DNA of 64,000 nt from CAVVGB01 sp963747715 (GCA_963747715.1 CAVVGB010000007.1:1-64000), one strand, 5' to 3'; counted from the stretch's first letter, positions 17,201 to 26,599 are shown. The notes: generated by a model from the sequence alone, not told the origin. Translations and numbers: made by a program.

Positions 17201-17620
17201 ATGAATATGAACGGCGCCGGGGTCGTTGCGCTCACCATCCCCGCCAGGGCCGAGTTCATCGCGCTCTGCCGGCTTGCTCTCACGGGCCTGGCGCGCACCC
17301 GCGCTCTCGCTCCCGAGGTAGTCGCCGACCTCAAGCTCGCGCTGACGGAAGCGTGCTCCAACTCGGTCCGCCATGCCTACGCGGAGGGCCGGGAGGGCAT
17401 CGTAGAGATCCGCTACGAGCTCGGCGAGGACCGCATCCGGGTCGAGGTCTCCGACGACGGGCACGGATTCGACCCGGTCATCGTGGAGCGCTCGCCCGAG
17501 GAGATCGACGAGGGCGGGCTCGGTATCGCCATCATCCGGGCGGTCACGGACGAGCTGGACATCAGCCGCGGGCCCGAGGGCCAGGGGTCCCGCCTTCGCT
17601 TCACGAAGTACTTGGGCTGA
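17201..17620 (+). CDS. RsbW/SpoIIAB-like anti-sigma serine kinase (HATPase_c)
   Basis: A 139-residue GHKL ATPase. The N box is ALTEACSNSVRHAY, and the ATP-lid motifs are VEVSDDGHGFDP and EGGLGIAIIRAVTDE. There is no membrane segment or dimerisation/HisKA domain, which separates it from sensor kinases and fits RsbW-type anti-sigma or switch kinases. Such kinases phosphorylate an anti-anti-sigma factor and hold a sigma factor inactive. No STAS partner or sigB-type gene is adjacent; the next genes make trehalose, which fits stress control but does not show it. ATG 17201 (M-N-M-N) is used; the second ATG is three codons in. Confidence 0.85.
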   Translation: MNMNGAGVVALTIPARAEFIALCRLALTGLARTRALAPEVVADLKLALTEACSNSVRHAYAEGREGIVEIRYELGEDRIRVEVSDDGHGFDPVIVERSPEEIDEGGLGIAIIRAVTDELDISRGPEGQGSRLRFTKYLG

Positions 17621-17654
17621 GACTCCGCGGAGCCCGTCTATATGCTCCGCCGCC

Positions 17655-18935
17655 GTGCAGCTTCAACGGGTAAACGTCGGCTCCAAGGCAATCGCCGACT
17701 ACGTCTCGATCGCGGGTCGCACGCTCACTGACCAGGTCCGCGTGCTTGCAGAGCCCTTGGTCGGCAAGCGCGTCCTGCACCTCTCCGCGACGGCTTTCGG
17801 CGGCGGCGTAGCCGAGATCCTCTACACGCTTGTCCCGCTCATGCAGGACGTCGGGCTCGAGACGGAGTGGCGCGTCATTCACGGCCAAGACGAGTTCTTC
17901 GACGTGACGAAGACAATCCACAACGCGCTGCAAGGAAATCCTCAAAGCCTCGACGACGCGCAGCGCGAGATCTTCGAGAAGTACAACCGCATGAACGCAG
18001 ACGCGCTCGACGGCTCGTTCGACTACGTCATCGTGCACGACCCGCAGCCGGCAGCGATGATCGAGTACGGACGTCAGGCAGGTGCGCACTGGATCTGGCG
18101 CTGTCACATCGATCTGTCGACGCCGAACGACGACGTCCTTGACTTCCTGCGCCCGTGGCTCGCGCGCTACGACGCGATGGTGTTTCACCGAGAGGAGTAC
18201 GTTCCGTCGCGCAACGGCCTGCCGTCCGCGTACATATGGCCGCCGGCGATCGATCCACTCGCGCCCAAGAACATGGCCCTTTCCCCCGAGGACGCCGCGT
18301 ACATCGTCGACCAGTTCGGCATCGAGGTCGCTCGGCCGCTGCTCACTCAGATCTCTCGTTTCGACCCGTGGAAGGACCCGGTCGGCGTCATCGAGGCGTG
18401 GCGGCTCATCCGCAACCACCACAGCGATTTGCAACTTGCCCTCGTCGGGTCGATGGCACACGACGACCCGGAAGGGTGGGACTACTACAACCGCACCGTC
18501 GAGGCCGCAGACGGAGACCCCGACATCTACATCCTCTCTAACCTGAACAACGTGGGCTCGATCGAGGTCAACGCGTTTCAGGTGCATTCGTCGGCGCTCG
18601 TGCAGAAGTCCGTGCGCGAGGGCTTCGGCCTCACCGTCACGGAGGGGCTCTGGAAAGCCAAGCCGATGGTGGCCGGTCGCGCCGGCGGCATCGTCGACCA
18701 GATCCAGGACGGCGAGACGGGGTACCTCGTGGACTCCGTCGAGATGTGCGCCGAGAAATGCTGTCAGATCCTCGACAACCCCGAGCGGGCGCGCGGGATG
18801 GCGCTCAAGGGCAAGGAGCACGTGCGGCGCAACTTCCTCACGCCGCGGCTCCTACGCGACTGGCTGGCCCTTTTCAACCGTCTCGACGGGAACGACGTGG
18901 CGGGCGCCGAGCTCGTGACGGCCGGCGCCGCCTAG
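17655..18935 (+). CDS. treT: GT4-family trehalose synthase (TreT-like trehalose glycosyltransferring synthase)
   Basis: A 426-residue GT-B glycosyltransferase. It has the TreT-like N-terminal pattern VLHLSATAFGGGVAEIL with LVPLMQDVGLETEW, then VHDPQPAAMI and WRCHIDLSTPN. The GT4 donor-site region contains QISRFDPWKDPVGVI, QKSVREGFGLTVTEGLWKAKP and AGGIVDQI. TreT enzymes join a nucleotide-activated glucose and free glucose to make trehalose in one step. The donor (ADP or UDP) cannot be read from sequence. The GTG start at 17655 follows the anti-sigma kinase by 35 bases and otsA follows by 46 bases. This gives two different trehalose routes side by side. The family is firm; the exact reaction is by homology. 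Confidence 0.83.
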   Translation: MQLQRVNVGSKAIADYVSIAGRTLTDQVRVLAEPLVGKRVLHLSATAFGGGVAEILYTLVPLMQDVGLETEWRVIHGQDEFFDVTKTIHNALQGNPQSLDDAQREIFEKYNRMNADALDGSFDYVIVHDPQPAAMIEYGRQAGAHWIWRCHIDLSTPNDDVLDFLRPWLARYDAMVFHREEYVPSRNGLPSAYIWPPAIDPLAPKNMALSPEDAAYIVDQFGIEVARPLLTQISRFDPWKDPVGVIEAWRLIRNHHSDLQLALVGSMAHDDPEGWDYYNRTVEAADGDPDIYILSNLNNVGSIEVNAFQVHSSALVQKSVREGFGLTVTEGLWKAKPMVAGRAGGIVDQIQDGETGYLVDSVEMCAEKCCQILDNPERARGMALKGKEHVRRNFLTPRLLRDWLALFNRLDGNDVAGAELVTAGAA

Positions 18936-18981
18936 GCCCCCGATTCCTGTACGGATTTTGGGGGGTGGGTAGGGTTGGCAC

Positions 18982-20466
18982 ATGCCTGACCGGCGGAAGC
19001 TGATCCTCGTCTCCAACCGGGGCCCCGTGACGTTTTCCCTGGATTCCGGGGGATCGCGCGTGGCTGCGCGCGGAGGAGGAGGCCTCGTCAGCGCCCTGAG
19101 CGGCCTGATCGCACGCCACCACGTCACCTGGATCGCGAGCACGATGACCGACGAGGATCGGGAAGTCGCCGCCGAGAACGAGGGGGCAGCGTGGGAGGAC
19201 TCGGGTCCCGACGGGTCCGAGTACCGCTTGCGCCTGGTGGCGCACGACCCACAGGCCTACGACCGCTACTACAACGTCGTGTCGAACCCGGTGCTCTGGT
19301 TCGTGCAGCACTACCTCTGGGACCTCGTCAACGCACAAGTTGTCGACCAGGGCCTGCACGACGCGTGGTCAGAGGGCTACGAGGCCGTCAACGCCAACTT
19401 CGCCGAGGCGATTCTCGACGAGCTCGAGCGCGCACCCGATTCCCCGGTCTTCATCCACGACTACCACCTCTACCTCGCGCCCGGGCTCGTGCGGGGGGCC
19501 GCGCCCGATGCGTCGCTCGCGCACTTCGTGCACATCCCGTGGGCGCAGCCGGACTACTGGCGCGTCCTGCCCGAGCCGATCAGGCGCGCCATTCATGAAG
19601 GCCTCCTGGCGAACGACGTCGTCGGGTTCCACACGCCCCGCTGGCGGCGTAACTTTTTGCGGTCCTGCGAGGACATCACGGGCGCGGAGGTCGATTTCGA
19701 GACCGGGGAGGTTCGGCTGAACGGCTGGACGACGTACACGCGCGTGCGACCGGTCTCAGTCGATGCCGGCGAGTTCGACGAGTTGGCCGCGAGCGAGGCC
19801 GTTCGCGCGGAAGAGGAGAGCATCGAGGCCGCGCGGCGCGAGTTCCTCATCGTCCGCGTCGACCGGACCGACCCGTCCAAGAACATCGTGCGCGGCTTCC
19901 GCGCCTACGAGCTCTTCCTCGAGGCGCATCCCGAGCTGCACGGGCGCGTGTCCATGCTCGCTCTGCTCGATCCGTCGCGCCAGGACATCCCCGAGTACGC
20001 GGAGTACCTCGCCGCCATCCAGCGCGCCGCGCGGTCGGTCAACGACCGCTTCGGCCACACCGAGTGGATACCGCTCGAGGTCAGTATCGAAGACAACCTG
20101 CCGCGCGCGGTCGCCGCGTACAAGCAGTACGACGTCCTCCTCGTGAACGCGATCTTCGACGGCATGAATCTCGTCGCCAAGGAGGCACCGCTCGTCAACG
20201 AGCGGGACGGCGTCCTGGTGCTTTCCGAGAACACGGGTGCGCATGAAGAGCTCGGCGACTGGGCGCTGACGGTGAACCCCTTCGACGTCACCGCGCAGGC
20301 GGATGCGCTCCACGAGGCGCTCGGGATGGCGCCGCACGAGCGCAGACGGCGTCACGATCGCATCCGGGGCCACATCCGCGGGCACGGGATCGACGGCTGG
20401 ATCGAGGCCCAGCTCGCCGACCTCGACGAGGTCCTCGAGCGGTCGCGGACTAGAATTTCCGCCTGA
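18982..20466 (+). CDS. otsA: Trehalose-6-phosphate synthase (GT20)
   Basis: A 494-residue GT20 enzyme that makes trehalose-6-phosphate from an activated glucose and glucose-6-phosphate. Conserved blocks are [12 protein letters not shown], a Gly-rich [13 protein letters not shown] loop, [43 protein letters not shown], the donor-site [12 protein letters not shown] with the conserved Arg and Lys, and [33 protein letters not shown]. No otsB-type phosphatase gene is adjacent. moaC begins 1 base after the stop, so the next operon may read through from here. Confidence 0.92.
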   Translation: MPDRRKLILVSNRGPVTFSLDSGGSRVAARGGGGLVSALSGLIARHHVTWIASTMTDEDREVAAENEGAAWEDSGPDGSEYRLRLVAHDPQAYDRYYNVVSNPVLWFVQHYLWDLVNAQVVDQGLHDAWSEGYEAVNANFAEAILDELERAPDSPVFIHDYHLYLAPGLVRGAAPDASLAHFVHIPWAQPDYWRVLPEPIRRAIHEGLLANDVVGFHTPRWRRNFLRSCEDITGAEVDFETGEVRLNGWTTYTRVRPVSVDAGEFDELAASEAVRAEEESIEAARREFLIVRVDRTDPSKNIVRGFRAYELFLEAHPELHGRVSMLALLDPSRQDIPEYAEYLAAIQRAARSVNDRFGHTEWIPLEVSIEDNLPRAVAAYKQYDVLLVNAIFDGMNLVAKEAPLVNERDGVLVLSENTGAHEELGDWALTVNPFDVTAQADALHEALGMAPHERRRRHDRIRGHIRGHGIDGWIEAQLADLDEVLERSRTRISA

Positions 20467-20467
20467 A

Positions 20468-20917
20468 ATGGCCGGAACAGGCGGGTTGAGCCACGTCGGC
20501 GAGGCGGGCGAGGTCCACATGGTGGACGTGGGCGGGAAACCGCACGAGCGTCGCCGGGCCGTCGCGCACGCCTTCGTCGCCATGCAGGCCGAGACGGTGG
20601 CCGCGCTGCGCGAGCTGCCCAAGGGGGATGCCCTCGCGACGGCGCAGATCGCGGGGATCATGGCCGCCAAGCGGACGTCCGAGCTGATCCCCCTCTGTCA
20701 CCCGCTGCCGCTCACGCATTGCGACGTCGAGCTTGCCGTCCAGGACGCCGGCGTGTCGATCACGGCGAGCGCCGAGACGACGGCGCAGACAGGCGTCGAG
20801 ATGGAGGCCCTCACCGCGGCAACGGTGGCCGCGCTGACCGTGTACGACATGGCGAAGGCGATCGACCCGGCCATGGTCGTGACCGAGGTTCGCCTGCTCG
20901 AAAAGGCTAAAGGATGA
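20468..20917 (+). CDS. moaC: Cyclic pyranopterin monophosphate synthase MoaC
   Basis: A 149-residue enzyme for the second half of the first step of molybdenum-cofactor synthesis, forming cyclic pyranopterin monophosphate. Signature blocks are [65 protein letters not shown] and the end [10 protein letters not shown]; length is normal. The ATG at 20468 is one base after the otsA stop, and the moaC stop overlaps the mogA start (ATGA). Operon with mogA is clear from the overlap. Confidence 0.95.
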   Translation: MAGTGGLSHVGEAGEVHMVDVGGKPHERRRAVAHAFVAMQAETVAALRELPKGDALATAQIAGIMAAKRTSELIPLCHPLPLTHCDVELAVQDAGVSITASAETTAQTGVEMEALTAATVAALTVYDMAKAIDPAMVVTEVRLLEKAKG

Positions 20918-21393
20918 AGGCTGCGGTGCTGACTGTCTCCGACGGCGTTGCGAGCGGGGAGCGCACCGACGAGAGCGGGGACACGCTCGCGGAGCTCTTG
21001 GCGACCGAAGGCTACGAAGTGACGCGCCGCGTCGTTCCCGACGACCGTAAGACGATCGCCGCTGCGTTGCGCGAGCTTTCCGACGACGCGCGGGTCGTGT
21101 TGACGACGGGCGGCACCGGCGTCGCTCCCCGCGACGTCACGCCTGAGGCGACCGTCGAGGTGATCGAGCGAAGCGCGCCCGGCATTGCCGAAGCGATCCG
21201 CGAGGATTCTCGAGGCAAGACGCCCCACGCGCTGCTGTCGCGCGGTGTGGCGGGCATCGTCGGGTCGACGCTCGTCGTGAACCTCCCCGGATCGCCAGGC
21301 GGCTGTCGGGACGGCTTCGAAGTGCTTCGTCCTGCGCTCGCACACGCGGTCGACCTTCTCGCCGGCGAGCCGACGGTGCACCGCCAGACGTGA
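20914..21393 (+). CDS. mog: Molybdopterin adenylyltransferase family protein (MogA/MoaB)
   Basis: A 159-residue MogA/MoaB-fold protein. [18 protein letters not shown], the molybdopterin-binding [17 protein letters not shown], and [16 protein letters not shown] are all present. The enzyme adenylylates molybdopterin before MoeA inserts molybdate; moeA is at 9.3 kb. The family also contains MoaB proteins of uncertain activity, so the adenylyltransferase role is inferred. It overlaps moaC at the start and the UbiA gene at the stop (GTGA). Confidence 0.9.
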   Translation: MKAAVLTVSDGVASGERTDESGDTLAELLATEGYEVTRRVVPDDRKTIAAALRELSDDARVVLTTGGTGVAPRDVTPEATVEVIERSAPGIAEAIREDSRGKTPHALLSRGVAGIVGSTLVVNLPGSPGGCRDGFEVLRPALAHAVDLLAGEPTVHRQT

Positions 21394-22293
21394 CGAACAC
21401 AGTCCCACCGCCCCGCCCCCTGACCCCCTGGACCGGACTCCTTCGCTACCCGCGCCTCTTCGTCTCGCTCGTCAAGTTCGAGCACACGATCTTCGCGCTC
21501 CCGTTTGCCTACATCGGCGCGTTTCTCGCGCTCGACGCCGTTCCCTCGAGTGCCGAGCTGCTCTGGATCACGGTCGCGATGATCGGGGCCCGCAGCCTCG
21601 CGATGGCTCTCAACCGCCTCATCGATGCCGGCCTCGATGCGCGCAACCCGCGCACGGAGGGACGCGAGCTGCCGCGGGGCGCGCTCGAGTCCTGGCAGGT
21701 CGGCCTCTTCTGCGTCGCCTCCCTCGTGATCTTCCTGATCGCCGTCTACCAGCTCGAGCCGATCGTCCGGTGGCTGTGGCCGATCCCGGTCGCCGCGTTC
21801 GTCATCTATCCGTACCTCAAGCGCTGGAGCTCGGTGTCGCACTTCTGGCTGGGCGCCGTCGACGGCCTTGCCCCCGTCGGCGCGTGGGCCGCCGTCACGA
21901 ACGAGATGCCGTGGCAGGCCTGGGCGCTCGGCGGGGCGGTCGCGCTCTGGGTCGCCGGCTTCGACCTTCTCTACTCGCTCTTCGACCTCGACGTCGACCG
22001 CGCGCAGGGTCTGCACTCGGTCGCGGCCCGCCTCGGGCCGAAAGCTGCGTTTCTCCTCGCGCGCGCGTGTCACGTCGGCACGGTGGCGTGCCTCGCACTC
22101 GCCGGGCTCGGGCCTGTCGGTGGGCATCCTCTATTGGCTCGGCGTTGCGGCCGTCGGCGTCCTGCTCGCGTACGAGCACATGCTCGTCTCGCCTGACGAC
22201 TGGCGCCGGCTCGACGCTGCGTTCTTCACTACGAACGGCGTCATCAGCGTCACCTTCTTCTCCTTCGTCCTGGCGGACGTCCTCGCCACATGA
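21390..22293 (+). CDS. UbiA-family polyprenyltransferase (4-hydroxybenzoate/MqnP-like); frameshift near 22115
   Basis: A polytopic membrane prenyltransferase of about 300 residues. The first Asp-rich motif is NRLIDAGLDARNPRTEGRELP and the second is the FDLLYSLFDLDVDRA segment. The NPRT-x-x-RELP form is typical of the branch used for menaquinone (futalosine route) or 4-hydroxybenzoate prenylation. The frame from 21390 holds up to about LALAGLG (22115), after which the +1 frame gives LSVGILYWLGVAAVGVLLAYEH and the natural C terminus with two more helices. One extra base in the GGGCCT region explains this. The stop overlaps the true ccmA start (ATGA at 22290). The product is probably the lipid tail step of quinone synthesis. 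Confidence 0.83.
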
Positions 22294-22876
22294 TCTAGAG
22301 CCCGCGACTTGGAGCGGCGCTTCGGGCGTAAGCGCGTCATCCGCGACCTCGACCTCGACCTCGCCGCCGGCGAGTCACTGCTCGTCACGGGGCCGAACGG
22401 CTCGGGCAAGTCGACACTGCTCGCGCTCTGTGCCGGTCTGCTCGCGCCGACGAGCGGGGAGATCCACGTGGCGGTTGATCGCGGCCGCATCGGCTATCTG
22501 GCGCACGAGCCTCTCGTGTATCGCGAGCTGACGGCTCTCGAGAACCTCGACCTCTACGGGCGTCTCTACCGCGTGCCGGAGCGGCGCGAGCGGATCGGAA
22601 TGCTGCTCGAGCGCTTCGGCCTCTGGCCAGGTGCGCGGCGAGCGGGTCGGATCCTTTTCGCGCGGCATGATCCAGCGGCTCGCGCTCTCCCGGACGCTCC
22701 TGCACGACCCCGAGCTGCTCCTCCTCGACGAGCCGTTCGCGGGGCTCGACGACGCGGGAGCCGCACTGCTCGACGCCGAGCTCGCCGGGCTCACGCGCGA
22801 GCGCACGATGGTCGTGGCGACGCACGAGCCTGCCCGGCTCGCCCCGCTCGGAGCGACGCGGCTGGTGCTCGCGTGA
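22290..22876 (+). CDS. ccmA: Cytochrome c biogenesis ABC transporter ATP-binding protein CcmA; two +1 frameshifts (about 22295 and 22630)
   Basis: An ABC ATPase of about 195 residues. Walker A is GPNGSGKST, the signature region is VGSFSRGMIQRLALSRTLLHDP, Walker B is LLLLDEPFAGLDD, and the switch His is in VVATHEP. The middle frame has only a TTG start at 22309. The true start is probably ATG 22290, which overlaps the UbiA stop and reads M-I-R-A-R-D-L-E once one base is removed from GATCTAGAG. The second break is at CTCTGGCCAGGTG, where removing one C restores the frame. CcmA works with CcmB and CcmC in haem delivery for c-type cytochromes. Confidence 0.82.
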
Positions 22877-23514
22877 GCGGTTACGTCGGCGACGTCGCCG
22901 CGCTGGCGCGCAAGGACGTGCTGCTCGAGCTGCGCTCGCGCGACACGCTCCCCGCGCTTCTTCTCTTCGTCGTCTCCGCGCTCGTCGTCTTCAACTTCTC
23001 GCTCCCGGCGGGATCGTCGCGGCTCGCCGCCTACGGCCTGCTGTGGGTCGCGATCGTCTTCACCGCGCTGCTCGGTCTCGCGCGCGCCTTCGCGGCGGAG
23101 CGCGAGCAGCGCCTGCTCGACGGTCTCGTACTCGCGCCGTGCGACCGCAGCGCGATCTGGCTCGGGAAGAGCCTCAGCGTGTTGGGACTGCTCGTCATCG
23201 CAGAGGCGGTCGCCCTGCCTGCCTTCGCGCTCTTCTTCGCGCCCGTGGACGCGACCCTCGTCGCGGCCGTCCTGCTCGCGGACGTCGGACTCGCCGCCGT
23301 CGGGACGCTGCTCGCGGCGATGGCGGCCGCCAGCCGGGCGCGGGAGCTTCTGCTTCCGCTCCTCTTCCTTCCGCTCGTCATCCCGCTCGTCGTGGGCGGT
23401 GTCGGAGCGACGGTCGCCGCCGAACCGGCTCGCTACCTCGGCTTCCTCGTCCTGTACGACGCGCTATTTGCGATTCTCTCCTGGGCCACCTTTGAGTACG
23501 TCGTTACGGAATAA
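22873..23514 (+). CDS. ccmB: Haem exporter membrane protein CcmB
   Basis: A 213-residue integral membrane protein with six hydrophobic segments. The N terminus AALARKDVLLELRSRDTLPALLLF and AAEREQRLLDGLVLAP are typical of CcmB, followed by LPLLFLPLVIPLVVGGV. It is the permease partner of CcmA. GTG 22873 overlaps the ccmA stop (GTGA), and the ccmC start lies 23 bases inside its 3' end. All of this indicates a coupled ccmABC operon. Confidence 0.88.
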   Translation: MSGYVGDVAALARKDVLLELRSRDTLPALLLFVVSALVVFNFSLPAGSSRLAAYGLLWVAIVFTALLGLARAFAAEREQRLLDGLVLAPCDRSAIWLGKSLSVLGLLVIAEAVALPAFALFFAPVDATLVAAVLLADVGLAAVGTLLAAMAAASRARELLLPLLFLPLVIPLVVGGVGATVAAEPARYLGFLVLYDALFAILSWATFEYVVTE

Positions 23515-24184
23515 CCGGGCGCCGCTCCTGGCGTGCACGGCCGCGGTGCTCCTCGTCACCGGGATCGCGCTCGCCTTTTACTGGGTACCCAACGCGCCCG
23601 TCGAGGAGTTTCGGCAGCGCATCTTCTACCTGCACGTTCCGGTCGCTCTCACGGCGTATGCGTGCTTCATCGTCGGAGCCTGGAAGGGCCTACGCCTGCT
23701 CTGGACGCGTGAGCAGCGTTACGACCTGGAGAGCTACACGGCCGTGCACATGGGCGTCATCTTCGGGGTGCTGACGCTCGCCACCGGCTCCATCTGGGCC
23801 AAGACGTCCTGGGGAGTGTGGTGGACGTGGAGCGAGCGACAGCTCGTCCTCTTCCTCGTCCTCTTCCTCTTCTACTCCGCCTACTTCATGTTGCGCTTTT
23901 CGGTCGAGCCGGGACCGCGGCGCGCCAACCTGTCCGCCGTGTACACGCTCTTCGGCGTCGTTCTCATCCCTGTGAGCTTTCTCGCGATTCGGCTGGCGGA
24001 GAATCTCATCCACCCGGTTGTCTTCACGCGCGACGTCGACGAGAACCTGACAGGAAGCCAGCTGCTCACGTTCTTCGTGTGCCTCGCCGGCACGCTTGCG
24101 CTCGCCGCTTCGCTGTACGTGAACGAGCTCACCGGCAAGCGCGTGGACGAGCGGCTACGCGATCTACGAGAGGTCTTGTCGTGA
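23492..24184 (+). CDS. ccmC: Cytochrome c maturation protein CcmC (haem-handling membrane protein)
   Basis: A 230-residue protein with six membrane segments. The WGVWWTWSERQL segment is the Trp-rich haem motif of the CcmC/CcmF/CcsA family. Candidate axial-ligand His residues lie in YLHVPVALTAY and LIHPVVFT. The usual Asp after WxW is Ser here. The TTG at 23492 is the best start because it gives the short basic N terminus MSTSLRNNR before the first helix; it lies within the ccmB 3' end. The stop overlaps a small ccmD-like gene (GTGA). CcmC loads haem onto CcmE in system I; no ccmE, ccmF or ccmH gene is in the window. Confidence 0.88.
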   Translation: MSTSLRNNRAPLLACTAAVLLVTGIALAFYWVPNAPVEEFRQRIFYLHVPVALTAYACFIVGAWKGLRLLWTREQRYDLESYTAVHMGVIFGVLTLATGSIWAKTSWGVWWTWSERQLVLFLVLFLFYSAYFMLRFSVEPGPRRANLSAVYTLFGVVLIPVSFLAIRLAENLIHPVVFTRDVDENLTGSQLLTFFVCLAGTLALAASLYVNELTGKRVDERLRDLREVLS

Positions 24185-24333
24185 CCACCGCCGAGAAGTA
24201 CGTCACCGCAGCATACCTCGTCGTGCTGGGCGTGATCCTCGTCTACGTCGTGCTCTACTCGTTCAAGCTCGCCCGTCTGGAGCGCGAGGTGAGCGAGCTG
24301 GCGGAGCTCGCCCGGCGCAAGCGGGCGGCGTAG
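24181..24333 (+). CDS. ccmD: CcmD-like small membrane protein
   Basis: A 50-residue protein with one membrane helix (AAYLVVLGVILVYVVLYSF) followed by a charged coiled-coil-like tail (KLARLEREVSELAELARRKRAA). Its size, topology and place directly after ccmC fit CcmD, which helps release haem-loaded CcmE from CcmABC. GTG 24181 overlaps the ccmC stop. Such short genes are easily missed. The call rests mainly on context and topology because CcmD sequences are poorly conserved. Confidence 0.72.
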   Translation: MTTAEKYVTAAYLVVLGVILVYVVLYSFKLARLEREVSELAELARRKRAA

Positions 24334-25164
24334 GTGCTGCTGCGTCTGGGATCGCGGGGCAGTCGCCTCGCGCTGACGCAGGCCGAGCGCGCGGCGGAGC
24401 GCCTGCGCGAGTCGAATCCCGACCTCGACGTCGCGCTCGTCCCGATCACGACCGCTGGAGACCGCGACCGCTCGAAGCCGTTCGGCGAGATCGGCGAACG
24501 CGGCGTGTTCGTGAAGGAGATCGAGGAGGCGCTCCTCGCCGGGAGCATCGACGTCGCCGTGCACTCGGCCAAAGACATGACCTCGACGCTCGCCGACGGC
24601 CTGGCGGTTGGCGCGTACCTTCCGCGTGACGACCCGCGCGATGCGCTCTGCGGCGCCGCCGAGCTTCGGCAAGGCATGCGCATCGGCACGGCGTCGGTGC
24701 GCCGCAAGGCTCAGCTTCTCGCGCTCGAGCCCGCCTTGTCGGTCGAGCCTCTGCGCGGGAACGTGGACACGCGTCTGCGCAAGATGCGCGAGCGCGGGCT
24801 CGACGCCATCGTGCTCGCCGCCGCCGGGCTCGACCGCCTCGGGCTTGCCGAGGAGATTGGCCTTCGCTTCGACGTCGGCGAGTTCGTGCCCGAGGCCGGC
24901 CAGGGCGCCGTCGCACTGCAGGTGCGTGCGGGGGAAGAGGGCCTCGTCGCCGCGTCGGACGACGGCGAGACGCGACGGCGCGTGGAAGCCGAGCGAGCTT
25001 GCGTGGCGCGGATCGGCGGCGGCTGTCTCGCTCCGGTCGCCGCCCACCACGACGGAAACGAGCTCGTCGCCTTGATTGCGGCCGAGGACGGCAGCTGGAT
25101 CGAGCGGCGCAGCGGCACGGATCCGGATGCGCTCGCAGACGAGCTGCTGGCCGCGGTGGCGTGA
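24334..25164 (+). CDS. hemC: Porphobilinogen deaminase (hydroxymethylbilane synthase)
   Basis: A 276-residue enzyme that links four porphobilinogen units into hydroxymethylbilane. Seen are the N-terminal RLGSRGSRLALTQAE, the active-site HSAKDMTS, IGTASVRRKAQL, LRGNVDTRL and VPEAGQGAVALQ. The dipyrromethane-cofactor Cys is at residue 231 (GGGCLAPVAAH). At about 276 residues it is slightly shorter than E. coli HemC (313), mostly at the C terminus. GTG 24334 directly follows the ccmD-like stop (TAGGTG), and the stop overlaps the hemD start (GTGA). Confidence 0.95.
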   Translation: MLLRLGSRGSRLALTQAERAAERLRESNPDLDVALVPITTAGDRDRSKPFGEIGERGVFVKEIEEALLAGSIDVAVHSAKDMTSTLADGLAVGAYLPRDDPRDALCGAAELRQGMRIGTASVRRKAQLLALEPALSVEPLRGNVDTRLRKMRERGLDAIVLAAAGLDRLGLAEEIGLRFDVGEFVPEAGQGAVALQVRAGEEGLVAASDDGETRRRVEAERACVARIGGGCLAPVAAHHDGNELVALIAAEDGSWIERRSGTDPDALADELLAAVA

Positions 25165-25814
25165 AGGTCGCGCTCACGGGCACCCGGGCCGAGCCGTTTT
25201 CCGAGCCTCTGCGCGCGGAGGGCTTCGAGGTGGTCCACAGCCCTTTAATTCGGATCGAGCCGTTCGAGGGACCGCCCGTGCGTGTCGCCGACTACGACTG
25301 GCTGGTGCTGACGAGCCGAAACGCCGTCGAGTGTCTGTTCCACCGCCTCGAAGGCGACCTTCCAAGAGTTGCCGCGATCGGGCCGGGAACCGCCGACGCA
25401 CTGCGGGAGCGCGGCGTCGAGCCGGCGGTCGTGCCGCGTGAGTCGACGCAGGAAGGGCTCGTGGCCGTGCTCCCCGAGCCGACGGGTCGCGTTCTGTTCG
25501 CGGGTGCGGAAGGTGCGCGAGGAGTGATCGCGGACGAGCTGGCGGCCGACGTGCTGCCGCTCTACCGCACGGTCGAGCTCGACCCGGCGCACTTTCCCGA
25601 GGCGGACATCGTCCTGCTGGCCTCGCCCTCGGCGGCGCGCGCGCTCGCCGCAACTCGCTCTGACGCGCGCTGCGTCGCGATCGGGCCGATCACGGCCGAG
25701 GAAGCTCGGCGTGTCGGGCTCGTCGTCGCCGGCGAGGCTGAGTCGCCGACACCGGAAGAGGTCACTCGAGCGGTTAAGCTCGCGGCATCGAGAAGCGTTT
25801 CGTCACGCTCCTGA
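25161..25814 (+). CDS. hemD: Uroporphyrinogen-III synthase
   Basis: A 217-residue protein of the HemD fold, which closes hydroxymethylbilane to uroporphyrinogen III. HemD is weakly conserved; the supporting parts are VALTGTRAEPFSEPLRAEG, YDWLVLTSRNAVECL, VAAIGPGTADALRERG, a central RVLFAGAEGARGV and LLASPSAARAL followed by AIGPITAEEA. Its position after hemC with a GTGA overlap makes the assignment secure. The end overlaps the start region of the next gene by about 28 bases. Confidence 0.88.
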   Translation: MKVALTGTRAEPFSEPLRAEGFEVVHSPLIRIEPFEGPPVRVADYDWLVLTSRNAVECLFHRLEGDLPRVAAIGPGTADALRERGVEPAVVPRESTQEGLVAVLPEPTGRVLFAGAEGARGVIADELAADVLPLYRTVELDPAHFPEADIVLLASPSAARALAATRSDARCVAIGPITAEEARRVGLVVAGEAESPTPEEVTRAVKLAASRSVSSRS

Positions 25815-26599
25815 CCGACTTCGGCTTGGAGGACGACTTTGCGGGCATCTGCCGGGGCGTGATCAAGCAGATCGCGCCCGACGCGGACGTCATCGACATC
25901 ACGCACGGCATTCCCCCTCAGCACGTCCTGCAGGGCGCGATCGTGCTTGCGAACACGCTGCCGTACATGCCGATCGGTGTGCACATGGCCGTCGTCGACC
26001 CTGGCGTCGGTGGGCCGCGTAAGGCGGTGGCGGTGCGCGGGGCCGATGGGCGCCTGTACGTCGGGCCGGACAACGGCGTCCTGCTCGTCGCCGCCGACCG
26101 GCTGGGAGGCGTGGCGGAGGCCGTCGAGCTCGCGAACACGAAGTACATGCTCGAACCGGTCTCGCGGACCTTTCACGGCCGCGACATCTTCGCTCCGGCT
26201 GCCGCGCATCTCGCGTGCGGCGTCGCGCTCGAAGAGTTCGGCGAGGCGATCGAGGCGGGTGACCTCGAGAGGCTCGAGGTACCGGAGCCGCACGTCGGGA
26301 ACTCTCGGATCCGTGCGACGGTCCTCTACGTCGACCGGTACGGGAACGTGCAGCTCAATCTGACGCGCGACCACCTCGAGGGGGCCGGCATCGTCCCGGG
26401 ATCGAAGGTCGAGCTCGAGGTCGGCTGGGATCGCGTCTACGCGGTCGCGGCGCGGACGTTCGCCGACGCGCGGCCGGGGGACCTCGTCGTATACGAGGAC
26501 GCGTACAGGAACATCGCGCTGGCGATCAACCGGGGGAGTGCCGCGCAGATGCTGCGGGTGACGGTCGGGCAGGAGATCCGGCTCGCCCATGCGTCATGA
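25787..26599 (+). CDS. SAM hydrolase (adenosine-forming)/fluorinase-fold protein, DUF62 family
   Basis: A protein of about 270 residues with both domains of the DUF62/SAM-hydroxide adenosyltransferase family. The N-terminal domain shows FVTLLTDFGLEDDFAG, VIDITHGIPP, VVDPGVGGPRKAVAVR, YVGPDNGVL and FHGRDIFAPAAAHLA. The C-terminal beta domain has VLYVDRYGNVQLNL. These enzymes hydrolyse S-adenosylmethionine to adenosine and methionine. The conserved N terminus (IEKRFVTLLTDFG) starts at an ATC codon at 25787; the first standard start in frame is TTG 25826, which would remove the conserved LTDFG. So either the start codon is unusual or a base is wrong there. The stop overlaps the methyltransferase start (ATGA). 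Confidence 0.82.
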   Translation: MEKRFVTLLTDFGLEDDFAGICRGVIKQIAPDADVIDITHGIPPQHVLQGAIVLANTLPYMPIGVHMAVVDPGVGGPRKAVAVRGADGRLYVGPDNGVLLVAADRLGGVAEAVELANTKYMLEPVSRTFHGRDIFAPAAAHLACGVALEEFGEAIEAGDLERLEVPEPHVGNSRIRATVLYVDRYGNVQLNLTRDHLEGAGIVPGSKVELEVGWDRVYAVAARTFADARPGDLVVYEDAYRNIALAINRGSAAQMLRVTVGQEIRLAHAS

